NCBI GenBank assembly: GCA_049999765.1
Contig: JBNGIQ010009269.1
Location: 54,833 to 75,978, forward strand
DNA: 21,146 bases
DNA from: Phaeoceros laevis
Taxonomy: Eukaryota > Anthocerotophyta > Anthocerotopsida > Notothyladales
Direction: 5' to 3'
The position numbers were made by a program, and so were the translations under genes. Positions within the stretch are counted from its first letter, which is position 1; every line of letters starts with the position of its first letter. The notes under the pieces are model-generated. The model was not told the origin of the DNA. It did no database searches and worked only from the letters and a program-made list of their open reading frames with translations. Shown here piece by piece: positions 10,141 through 17,895 of the stretch.

Positions 10141-10295
10141 TCATCTCAAACGCAGCCGCTTGAGCTTGCGTCCAATTTGATTTTCAGCCATTGCCTTGAA
10201 CTTCTTGAAGCATGCAAGCACCTCAGATTTTTGTTTGAAGAAATAAACAGCTGTCCACCTAGAGAAGTCATCTACAAAGATAACAAAATATCTGC
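10141..10295 (-). pseudogene. Copia integrase core fragment
   Basis: The minus strand reads [18 protein letters not shown] followed by [16 protein letters not shown], the start of the Copia integrase catalytic core. It ends at a TGA at 10141-10143. It is joined directly to gag sequence upstream (near 10295) and, after about 40 bases, to the RNase H segment, so both flanking parts of pol are deleted. The DD-containing block is present; the downstream catalytic residues are lost. Confidence 0.9.
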
Positions 10296-10561
10296 ACCAA
10301 AGAATCTCAAACAGCCTTAGTAGTTTTCATATGGCTCACCTGCGAAAAAGGCGCATTTTTGTGGCGTAGGCAGATTCGCAGCCTTGCCTCTCCATCCTTC
10401 TGCTCTCACTCTTTCAATTTGAGAGCATCTGCAGCTGATGGCTTGCTCTCAGTTCCAACGACAACTGGCCAAACCTCCTTGTGCCGCAAAATCAATTCCA
10501 TCCGCATTTTCCAAAGATGGAAAATGTACAGTGCAACTGTGACCATGGCCATGGTCGTCAT
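10296..10561 (-). pseudogene. Copia gag N-terminal fragment
   Basis: From an ATG at 10559-10561, the minus strand encodes a Gag of the UBN2/DUF4219 type: WKMRMELILRHKEVWPVVVG, then SAADALKLKE and [12 protein letters not shown] codons at 10406-10408 and 10307-10309 stand where related Gag proteins usually have Trp (TGG), and both remain in the same frame. The fragment then runs into integrase sequence at a deletion junction near 10295. No zinc knuckle or protease is left. Confidence 0.85.
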
Positions 10562-11183
10562 GAATGCTGTCTGGAGACGAATTCGGATGGTGCTGCTTAA
10601 TGGCTGGCGCTTAAAAGTTCAGGTGGAGCAAGACCGCAAGGTCTGAAGTAATAGATACAACAAAAAGCTTGTTTACAAGCATACAGAGCCGGTTCCGATT
10701 CCGATTTTTTAGTAGTACTGCTGGTTCAACAGGCAGTGCCAATGTGCACTACGCGTTTGACTGTTAGTCAAGCTTGGTCGTTACCACCGTAACTTCTAAT
10801 CTGAAGCTTATCTTGAACAGAACGCAAGACCAAGTCAAAGCTTGTTGATCCCATCCCACTGTATGCAAGGCAGTTCTTGAGCTTGTTAGAATTCCAGAAC
10901 ACTCTCCCTCCCAAAGCACTTCAAAATCCTTAGCTTTGGCAGAATATTTCTACTCTGTACACAGTCTACACAGTGCATACATACCTTTTCCCTTACGTTA
11001 GGTCCGTTTCGCTTAGTGATTGTGGCGTTTCTTATCAGTAACGAGATTCATTTGTGGTGAATTGAGCAATTGAGCAGAAAGTGTGAGTATTATAGGTTGC
11101 AACCAACAGTTTGGACGTTTGGACGGTGACGTGACGGCAAGGAAGGCTGGAACTTGAAGTTACTCTCTGGCAAGTCCTTGGTC
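10562..11183. other. Intergenic between Copia remnant and PP2C gene
   Basis: About 620 bases with no recognisable gene. A Copia 5' LTR and primer-binding site were looked for here and not found. The right end probably includes the distal promoter of the PP2C-like gene. Short open frames are scattered, without family resemblance. Confidence 0.5.
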
Positions 11184-11200
11184 GGTCGCGAGTCGCGACC
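11184..11200. promoter_or_regulatory. 17-bp CG-rich palindrome upstream of PP2C
   Basis: GGTCGCGA-G-TCGCGACC is a perfect palindrome with a one-base centre. It lies about 175 bases before the preferred PP2C start and 52 bases before the G-box pair. It could bind a dimeric factor, but I know no named factor for it. Confidence 0.45.
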
Positions 11201-11251
11201 CACGTTTGCATTCTCCGGATGAGGCTTAGCTGACTTGTATACATGCCACCG

Positions 11252-11276
11252 CACCACGTGGCACTTCCACGTGGTG
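11252..11276. promoter_or_regulatory. Perfect inverted repeat of two G-boxes
   Basis: CACCACGTGG (11252-11261) and CCACGTGGTG (11267-11276) are exact reverse complements around CACTT. Each contains CACGTG (11255-11260 and 11268-11273), the G-box/ABRE core bound by plant bZIP and bHLH factors. Their centres are 13 bp apart. They lie about 100-120 bases before the ATG at 11376, which favours that ATG over the one at 11235: with the latter, the repeat would be coding sequence. Confidence 0.6.
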
Positions 11277-11375
11277 ACTGCAGGGTTGCTGGAAGGCATT
11301 ACAGGACCTGTGCTGCCGTCTCCGACTGGCAGTCTCCCCTGCCATCGAGCTGCTCGGCTGCACTCGAGAGCTGTG

Positions 11376-12753
11376 ATGGCAGGGTGGAGTGCCGGAATGC
11401 AACAGATGCGATGTCCCCCTGGCCCTGATTTTGGCGCCTTTGCCGGAGAGAAGGACCTGGTTTCCGATTCCATCAGGGAGGAGATGGCCAGCAGGCAAGA
11501 ATTCGAAGAAGCGCGTGCGCAAGCGGCAGACTCCAGATCTGCCGCGGACGTGTATGAGAACGCGGGAAGCGACGGCCCGGGCCGCCGTGCCGCCATGCCC
11601 GTGGTGCGCAGGTCCAGCACGGGGCGGGGGGAGAGCTCCACGATGCAGCCGCAGGTGCTCTTCGGCTACAATTTGCTGCAGAACCTGCGGGGGCGGCCCA
11701 TGGAGGACCTTCATGTGGCCGAGATCCGGCACATAGCGGATGACCAGGAGGTGGGGCTGTTTGCGGTGTTCGACTCCCACTGCGGGACCGAGGTTGCGGC
11801 TTACCTCCAGGAAAAGCTCTTTGACAACATCATGTCGGAAGGCGGGGTTTGGTCTGACCCGGCCGGAGCCACCAGGGACGGGTACCTCTTCACAGACAGA
11901 CAGGTGAGGCATCTTCTTCGTCTTGGCCCGTTTGCAGCTGCATGTTTCCTGACCAGTGTGGATTTTTGAGACCTGAAATGTCTGTTCTGAACGCCAGCAC
12001 AAGATAGGGCTTGGGACCCTTGGTTGATGAATGCCTCACAGCAGCACAGCCGTGTTCACCGCTGCTGTTGCTGTTTTGTGGTCACCAGATTCTGGAAGGT
12101 AGCGCTCCTTCCACGGGTGGGAGCTCTGCCGTGACGGCTATGGTGATGGAGCATGGCAGCAGGCTGGTGGTGGCTAACGTAGGAGACTCCCGGGCCGTGC
12201 TCAGCAAGGACGGCACAGCGGTGCAGCTGTCTGTGGACCATGATCCCGGCCGGCCCACGGAGCGAGCCAACGTGGAAATGCGCGGGGGAGTGGTGACCAA
12301 CATGCCAGGTGAGTGAGTGATTTGAGTGAGGGAGCAGTCTCAGCTTGTCCGACAGTAAAATTTAGAGAGTCTGCTGAGCAGGGGCAGCTTGTTTGCAAGC
12401 CACTGTAGGTCTACATGTGATGAAATTGTGGTGGTTTTGAACGGAATTTGGCAGGTGATGTGGCTAGAGTAGATGGGCAACTAGCTCTGGCCAGGGCCTT
12501 CGGAGACAAGTCGTTGAAAGACCACATGAGTGCCAAGCCTGACGTGAACGACCACATCATCGACCTGTCTTTCCAGTTCCTCATTCTGGGGAGCAATGGC
12601 CTCTGGTTTTCTTTCAGCAATCAGGGAGCGGTGGATTTTGTGAAAAACATTCAGGACCCTTTGGAAGCTGCCACTAAATTAGTCCAGGAAGCCCGCAACC
12701 GTGGCAGCACAGATGATGTCACTGCCGTAGTCGTCAGGTTTCGTGAGTTGTAA
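11376..12753 (+). CDS. PP2C-like protein phosphatase (clade F-like), probable catalytic loss, three exons
   Basis: Exons: 11376-11903, 12089-12308 and 12455-12753, with GT-AG junctions and phases 0 and 1, giving 348 residues. The frame is open upstream to an ATG at 11235 (395 residues), but that would place the G-box pair in coding sequence. PP2C motifs in order are RPMEDLH (E110, D111), LFAVFDSHCG (D133), GGSSAV, VANVGDSRAV, GQLALARAFGDK, FLILGSNGLWF and GSTDDVTAVVVRF (D336). The family removes phosphate from Ser/Thr using two metal ions. Here the invariant Asp of the DGLW block is Asn (N297; AAT at 12595-12597), and the Gly after D133 is Ser. Asn at this Asp is expected to weaken or abolish catalysis, so a pseudophosphatase is possible. 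Length and intron structure otherwise look intact. Residues 1-90 are poorly conserved. Confidence 0.9.
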
Positions 12754-12868
12754 ATTATTTTGCCTCTTCAAATCACTTTCAGCAGTGTATGAGAGTACTC
12801 TACCTCCACCCCTGCCGTCACACTGACTCAGATCTGCATTACAAAGGCTCTAAATTCAGACTATGTCG

Positions 12869-13087
12869 ATCCAATTTGGTTTAGATTTGTGGAGCTCTTC
12901 CGAGCTCAGCCCAAAAAATGGGGTATGCCGCTTTCTGGGTCCCGCACACGGTATTCTTTAGTAAAAGGCGAAAGAATAGTTCGCTTTGAGCTGAACACGC
13001 GGCTAATGGGTTCATGAGTGCGAACTCCAGCCTCAAGTACCTCAGAATGTGAGCACACAAATAGTTCGAGCAATATGGGTTAACTAT
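12869..13087. repeat. Repeat R, copy 1
   Basis: A ~220-bp sequence between the PP2C and the first F-box gene that recurs at 14624-14850. A 55-bp block, 12939-12993, is identical to 14698-14752. It contains a small hairpin, ATTCTTT (12953-12959) with AAAGAAT (12971-12977). The start has two GAGCTC sites and CCCAAAAAATGGGGTATGCC. Its right end overlaps the stop codon of the F-box gene on the minus strand, so it may be part of the 3' UTR of that gene. Confidence 0.88.
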
Positions 13088-14438
13088 TACGCAACTTCTC
13101 CGGATTCACCAAATCTCTGCTCAACGCAAACAGCTGCAGTTTGGCAACGTCAAATCCCCTGGCGCCTATTGTGGGATGCACACGCTGCCACCGGCAGGAC
13201 CGGTCCAGCAGGTGGTAAGCCATGGCCCAGGACGGCGCCGGCCCAGTCGTTTTCACCCGAACCCAGGCCAGCATGAGCAGCACATCCCCCACGATCTGCG
13301 CCTTCAGCACCTTCACCCTCACATCATTCTGTCGCAGGTTCTCAGACCGGTCCTTCCGTCCAAACGACGTGTACGGCACCTTTCCGGAAAGCAGACGCTT
13401 CCACACCCAAGCATCCACGGGCTTCCCCAGGTCTAGCACGTACAAGTACAAGCCCGGCGTTTCGTTCGGCTTTTTCAAGTTGAGCCAAACGTCTCCCGAT
13501 CCTAACGCGAACACAGCGTCCTTGACAGGGTTGGAGAGAACGCGAGCGTCCTGCCGCGGCAGCGGCGGGAGCACAGAGACGGGCGCGCCGTCGAAGCTCA
13601 CCCTCACCACCGCCGCGCCGGTCGCCACAACGTACTTCTCGTTGCTGACGAGCGCCCTTTCATTCCCGGGTACACTGGCCTGCCGAGGCAGCACCCGGCT
13701 GGAGTCGGAGTTGAGGCGAGCGGTCCGCCACTCGCCGTCGCTGCTGGAGATGGTGTGCAAATGGACGTCGTGGGAGCTGTCCAGCACACACACTTTGAAG
13801 CTACTGTGTGCGCCACCACGACCGGCCGTACCGGTTTGCCCGGTGTCGTCCCGGACCAGCCAAATATTCCAGTCCAAGAACACGCGGGGATGCTCCGCCT
13901 TGAGCTGGTGCCATTTAAGGTCCAGGCAAGGCAGCTCGTCCCATGTACGGTCTGGAATGTCGATCAGCCAGACGCGCATACGCAGACTCTTTTCGAGCAC
14001 GCAAGCCACTCCCACGAGCGGCACGCTGGTTGCACCACCGAAGAGCCTCTTGCGGCCTGGAGGGAGCTCCAAGTCGGGCATTTCGACCCTCCACCCTTTG
14101 CACCACTGCGAAATTGCATCCACGTCCTGTTTCTGTGCTCCGAGGTAGAGTATGCACGGGTAGCCGCGGGACAAGGCGACCAGCCTTGTCTTCTCTAAGA
14201 ACTCGGGGGAGGTCATTAGGTCCCCCCACCGTTTGCACACTGTGCGGAAACGGGCTTGACTGGCCGCGGGCAGAAATTGAAGAATTTGATCCACCAACTC
14301 CGTGGGCGTCCGACTCCATATGGATTCCGTCATTTCTTGCGACTCCCTGTGGAGGTCGATGTTGGAGGCGAGCTCGTCCAGCAAAAACAGGTTAATCCAT
14401 GTTCCAGCCATGTTCTGTGACGTCGCCATAGACCACAA
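13080..14438 (-). CDS. F-box protein, FBX6/kelch-like (copy 1)
   Basis: A single-exon gene of 452 codons; ATGs at codons 1, 4 and 10 are all possible starts. The F-box lies at about residues 40-82 (LVDQILQFLPAASQARFRTVCKRW), followed by a long C-terminal region with kelch-type β-propeller character (NIWLV, GLYLYV, VKVLKAQIVG, WAMAYHLLD). F-box proteins act as substrate receptors in SCF ubiquitin ligases, binding Skp1 through the F-box (family knowledge). The target is unknown. The gene is a tandem paralogue of the one at 15444-17045; both share WINLFLL near the N-terminus, which supports an upstream start. Coding GC is high compared with the flanks. The frame is intact, with copies of repeat R on both sides. 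Confidence 0.9.
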   Translation of the reverse strand: MWSMATSQNMAGTWINLFLLDELASNIDLHRESQEMTESIWSRTPTELVDQILQFLPAASQARFRTVCKRWGDLMTSPEFLEKTRLVALSRGYPCILYLGAQKQDVDAISQWCKGWRVEMPDLELPPGRKRLFGGATSVPLVGVACVLEKSLRMRVWLIDIPDRTWDELPCLDLKWHQLKAEHPRVFLDWNIWLVRDDTGQTGTAGRGGAHSSFKVCVLDSSHDVHLHTISSSDGEWRTARLNSDSSRVLPRQASVPGNERALVSNEKYVVATGAAVVRVSFDGAPVSVLPPLPRQDARVLSNPVKDAVFALGSGDVWLNLKKPNETPGLYLYVLDLGKPVDAWVWKRLLSGKVPYTSFGRKDRSENLRQNDVRVKVLKAQIVGDVLLMLAWVRVKTTGPAPSWAMAYHLLDRSCRWQRVHPTIGARGFDVAKLQLFALSRDLVNPEKLRNS

Positions 14439-14623
14439 CTTGGAGGCTGTGAGGTCCCAGTGAATTTAAGCAGCTATACATGTGCCTACGCCTGACTGCT
14501 TTAAATATGCCTTGCCCGAAATCGGCAGAAGACCTTCCGATCGTCCGTCGGCGCTCTGGCTCCGTAGGCCTGCGATTTTTGTAAAACGTTTCGAGTTTTG
14601 ACTAAACTCCACCTCATCAGAGC

Positions 14624-14850
14624 ACTAATCCATTTTGATTTTCAATCGTGGAGCTCTTTCGAGCTCAGCCCAAAAACTGGAGTAGGCCGCTTTTCGTGTC
14701 CCGCACACGGTATTCTTTAGTAAAAGGCGAAAGAATAGTTCGCTTTGAGCTGGACACACGGCTGATGGATTCAGTTATGAGACCAGTAGCTAAAAGTACC
14801 TCGGAACCCGACCACACATACTTTTAGAGCAGTATGGGGTAACTATTCCA
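14624..14850. repeat. Repeat R, copy 2
   Basis: The second copy of the ~220-bp repeat, in the same orientation as copy 1, with the 55-bp identical block at 14698-14752 and the same hairpin. It lies between the 5' end of F-box copy 1 and the 3' side of F-box copy 2. The two R copies therefore flank F-box copy 1 as direct repeats about 1.76 kb apart, as expected if R and the gene were duplicated together or if R promotes unequal crossing-over. Confidence 0.88.
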
Positions 14851-15443
14851 GCTGCTACTCGACTATTCGACTTCAAGTTCGCTTAGACAAGACATCCTGT
14901 TCAGATGGAAACAGTCGCCGCGAGCGAAGTGTTTTCAACGACAATGACGGGACGGGCTCAATGATCCCTACGCATAGCTTTAGCGCTACTCTGAACTTGC
15001 AGGTTGTTCTTAGGGGATTTTTGAAGCAAATATATAGACTTGTTTACAGATATATCGAAATTTTTGTCAGCTTATCGATTGACTGATATCTCGGGGAGTG
15101 TTCCACAAATGTCTACAGATCTATCACACTGCTTGCTGATGTTTTGAACGTCCACCCAATGAGCAGAAACCACAGGTTGAGGAGCAGAAACCACGTTCTA
15201 GATCTGAATGCGTCGTTAAACCTAAGGCTTGCACAAGAAAGTTTTCAACTGTCAACAAAAGATGAAGCCATATATAGCCGGCAGAGTAACAGCATGGGGG
15301 ACTATTGTTCAAGAATACTGCAAGTTTCGTACGTCTGGTGATGTTCAAAAACTTGAACACGAGTACACATTTATAGTGTACGTAGCTAGGGGCAGGCCAT
15401 GCCAGGTCTGTTTGGAGAATCCAAGTAATTCCATGTTGACCTG
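14851..15443. other. Intergenic downstream of F-box copy 2
   Basis: About 590 bases with no recognised gene. GAGCAGAAACCAC occurs twice, at 15161-15173 and 15182-15194. Open frames on both strands here (about 100 codons each) show no family features. Part is presumably the 3' UTR of the F-box gene. Confidence 0.5.
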
Positions 15444-17045
15444 TCAAGAAATGTGCACAGATCTAATGTTTTCAGATCCAGGTTTCCGCTCATCAAGTTG
15501 GGATATCGATATCAGGGGTGACACAAACAGATAGGGCCTGGCACGGTTTCTCTCTGAGCTCGAGCCGACGTGCACATAGCGGTGTATGCGCTGCCATTGG
15601 CAGGAGCCGTCCAGCAGGTTGTAAGCCATGGCCCAATAGTAGTTTAGGTACTTTGCTTCTTCGTTCAGATCGTTTGCACATGTCCGAACCCGAGCCAGCA
15701 GTAATACTAGCAGCAAGGGCCCAACAATCTGTCCTTTGAGCACCTTTACCAGTATTGTGACATCGTCCGCTGGCATGTCCACTAATCCAAGCCTCTTGAT
15801 CGCTGGGGGTTGCATCTGGGAGAAAAGGCGCTCCCAGTCCCAGGCAGTACCACTACTACTGCTTTCATCCTGCAGCCACTTCACCTTGTACAGGTACAAC
15901 CCAGCTGGTGCATCCGGGCCCAGAGGAGTCGACGTCGAGCCTAGTGCAAAAACATCGATATCCTCGCTTTGCGAGCCGGAGTCGGAGAGGAGGCTGGCTC
16001 CGTCCTGGCGGGGCCACCCCGGCATGTGTGAAGTAGCAACTGTCATATTGTACCTCCCCTTGCTCACCAGGACCGTCTGCATCGAATGTGCCAGCGAATT
16101 GTAGGATTGGCCCGGAGGCACAGGTGCATCTGGATCCAGGCGGAGGCTGAGGCGATCGGTCCGCCAGCAGCCCTCGTCGGAGCTGTAGGTGTGAAGGTTG
16201 TGCCCGGGACGCTCCGCTGGCCAAAATGCACCGCAGCTGACGGAGTGTTCAGATACCATGAGGACTTCAAATTTGGTGCTGCTGGTGCCGACCAGCCAGA
16301 TGTTGCGCTCCAAGTCTACGTGAGTATACAACAGGTCCAGCGGAGGCAGCTCCTGGAATGTCTGGCCTGCAATGTGGAGCACCCAGCACCTCACGCGCAA
16401 ATGTAAACCCGTTCCGTACACGTCTCCGCAAACCACTCCCACCAGTGGCACGCTGGAGGCGGTGAAGAGCTTAAGCTGCCTGGTGCCTCGAGGAAGCACC
16501 AAGCCGGGGATTTTGACCCTGCGCCATTTGCACCACTGCCCGATTGCCCGGTCGTGTGCGTCGCCTCGTCTCGCCTGGTCGTGTGCAGTCGCTGCGTGTG
16601 CTGCGCCGTGCTCTTCTTGGTCGAATTCTAGTGCGATGGGTTGTTGTGCATGTGGGCCGATTTCTCTTTCGTCATGATCGCTGGTGTGGTCTTCGCCGGA
16701 GTGTTGGATGAGGTGCAGCGTCGACCTCCCGAGCCTGAGTATGCACGGGTAGACGCCGCGACTGAAGGCGATCGACGTTGTCTTTTGGCGGAACTCCGGG
16801 GAGTTCATGAGGTGCCTCCACCGTTTGCACACTGTGTTGAAACGGGCTTGGCTGGACGCGGGCAGAAACAGCAGCACCTCCTCCACCAGCACTTGGGGCA
16901 ACCTATTCCATACTATGGATTCCACCATCACTATGGAAGGATCGGTAGAGCTGCTGCTGAAGGAGAGGTCTTCCAGCAGAAACAGGTTAATCCACCTTCC
17001 ATCCACCTCCAAAGTGTTGTCTGAAGTGGAAGCTATGACGTCCAA
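15444..17045 (-). CDS. F-box protein, FBX6/kelch-like (copy 2, with His/Asp-rich insertion)
   Basis: A single-exon gene of 533 codons, paralogous to the gene at 13080-14438. Shared blocks are WINLFLLEDL near residue 18, the F-box at about 44-86 (LVEEVLLFLPASSQARFNTVCKRW), SVPLVGVVC, NIWLVG, GLYLYKVKW, VKVLKGQIVG and WAMAYNLLD. It is presumably an SCF substrate receptor. Between the F-box and the QWCKW block it carries about 55 extra residues (roughly 110-167; bases 16545-16718), rich in His, Asp, Glu and Ala (for example HSGEDHTSDHDERE). These are absent from the other copy; the DNA there has loose GTGTGC/GTCG repeats, suggesting growth by slippage. The C-terminus is also different and longer. 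The frame is intact. The paralogues have diverged considerably, so the duplication is not recent. Confidence 0.9.
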   Translation of the reverse strand: MDVIASTSDNTLEVDGRWINLFLLEDLSFSSSSTDPSIVMVESIVWNRLPQVLVEEVLLFLPASSQARFNTVCKRWRHLMNSPEFRQKTTSIAFSRGVYPCILRLGRSTLHLIQHSGEDHTSDHDEREIGPHAQQPIALEFDQEEHGAAHAATAHDQARRGDAHDRAIGQWCKWRRVKIPGLVLPRGTRQLKLFTASSVPLVGVVCGDVYGTGLHLRVRCWVLHIAGQTFQELPPLDLLYTHVDLERNIWLVGTSSTKFEVLMVSEHSVSCGAFWPAERPGHNLHTYSSDEGCWRTDRLSLRLDPDAPVPPGQSYNSLAHSMQTVLVSKGRYNMTVATSHMPGWPRQDGASLLSDSGSQSEDIDVFALGSTSTPLGPDAPAGLYLYKVKWLQDESSSSGTAWDWERLFSQMQPPAIKRLGLVDMPADDVTILVKVLKGQIVGPLLLVLLLARVRTCANDLNEEAKYLNYYWAMAYNLLDGSCQWQRIHRYVHVGSSSERNRARPYLFVSPLISISQLDERKPGSENIRSVHIS

Positions 17046-17352
17046 TTAATGGGTACTTGTGGTCAACACGCAAATTTATCTGGGATTTGTTGAACTGAAT
17101 TTGGACATTCTGTGCATGATGGGTCTGGTTGCTTTCCTTAATAGTGCGCCGAGCTGGAAATGGCAAGTTTGAGGTGAGCCCAGGAAACCTTGCGACTGTC
17201 TTCTGGCGGTCCCCCTGCTCCTACCGATTTCAAGAACGCGACCGACGAGCCATATATTCGTGGCTGTGACCTTCCATATGTTTGCAGCAGCAGCGAATCA
17301 CATTCCTCAATCCAACCCGAAATCTAAACAAGTTTGTCCATTTTAAGTTTTT
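17046..17352. other. 5' flank of F-box copy 2
   Basis: About 300 bases upstream of the reverse-strand F-box start. It should contain that gene's promoter. I see no unambiguous TATA box or named motif, and no coding frame of note. Confidence 0.4.
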
Positions 17353-17434
17353 TTTGGAGGCCTTTTATCGAGCTCAGCACAAAAAATGGGTATGCCACAT
17401 GTATTTGGCATACCCCATTTTTTGTACAGCTGAG
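17353..17434. repeat. Partial repeat R (copy 3) forming a long hairpin
   Basis: Bases 17353-17396 match the start of repeat R (CGAGCTCAGC, CAAAAAATGGG, TATGCC). After a 10-base loop (17397-17406) the same sequence returns inverted, at 17407-17434 (GGCATACCCCATTTTTTGT...CAGCTGAG). The arms are 24 and 28 bases with small bulges. The inverted arm runs straight into the tandem unit that begins at 17433. Confidence 0.85.
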
Positions 17435-17794
17435 GGCATTGCAGTCGTCGAAGGTGATTACAAGTCTTATGCATCATATATAAATGAGCCCATTATAATC
17501 AGTGGTCAAGGCCTTCCGACTCCCTCCTGATTTTCAGCAAAAGCTGCACGTCTATTGTAGCAAACCACCATGCATCCATGACCTTGTTTTATCAAGGGCA
17601 GCAGATACTGAACGTCTGTTTAGGACTGATGAAGGCGCTTGCGGCTCACGAGCTTAGGATTGCCTGCTTAGAGTACCTATGTAAACTTGTTATGGGTGGC
17701 ATATGTAAAGCTTCATATTAACTGCTAGTTGCTAGAAAGATTTATAACATTCGCTTGAAGGCACTGGCATAGGGATAGTCAAAAGAGAGACATA

Positions 17795-17885
17795 GGCTCA
17801 AGCATGTGCATATTACCACGACACAGGCTCAAGCATGTGCATATTACCACGACACAGGCTCAAGCATGTGCATATTACCACGACA
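17795..17885. repeat. 31-bp minisatellite, three copies
   Basis: GGCTCAAGCATGTGCATATT recurs at 17795, 17826 and 17857, a period of 31 bases, with identical units. The array ends at the N gap, so it may be longer in the genome. The second large repeat copy has a single unit only (near 18270). It is not a CRISPR array: units abut without unique spacers. Confidence 0.95.
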
Positions 17886-17895
17886 NNNNNNNNNN
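17886..17895. other. Assembly gap (10 N)
   Basis: Ten undetermined bases directly after the 31-bp minisatellite and directly before the second copy of the large repeat. Ten N is probably a placeholder of unknown true size. Confidence 0.99.

Larger units (their letters stand above)
9203..10561 (-). mobile_element. Internally deleted Ty1/Copia retrotransposon
   Basis: On the minus strand, from 10561 down to 9203, the order is gag N-terminus, integrase core fragment, C-terminal RT/RNase H, polypurine tract, 3' LTR. This is the Copia order (integrase before RT), with protease, most of integrase and most of RT deleted. No 5' LTR or primer-binding site was found above 10561. Stops and frameshifts (TGA at 10406-10408, 10307-10309 and 9473-9475; a frameshift near 9640) show it is inactive on its own. 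The protein blocks are still easily recognised, so the insertion is not ancient. Confidence 0.93.

Noticed and set aside
10641-10760. Possible Copia 5' LTR end (ACAACA near 10657)
   Set aside because: The sequence does not match the 3' LTR at 9203-9335, so no second LTR can be claimed.
11226-12002. 258-codon minus-strand open frame
   Set aside because: Antisense shadow of PP2C exon 1 in GC-rich DNA; no domain, while the plus strand carries ordered PP2C motifs.
13222-14148. 308-codon plus-strand open frame
   Set aside because: Antisense of F-box copy 1; GC-rich coding DNA leaves few stops on the opposite strand, and no family is visible.
17795-17885. Regular 31-bp repeats resembling a CRISPR array
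   Set aside because: Units are head-to-tail without unique spacers, in a plant nuclear context; it is a minisatellite.
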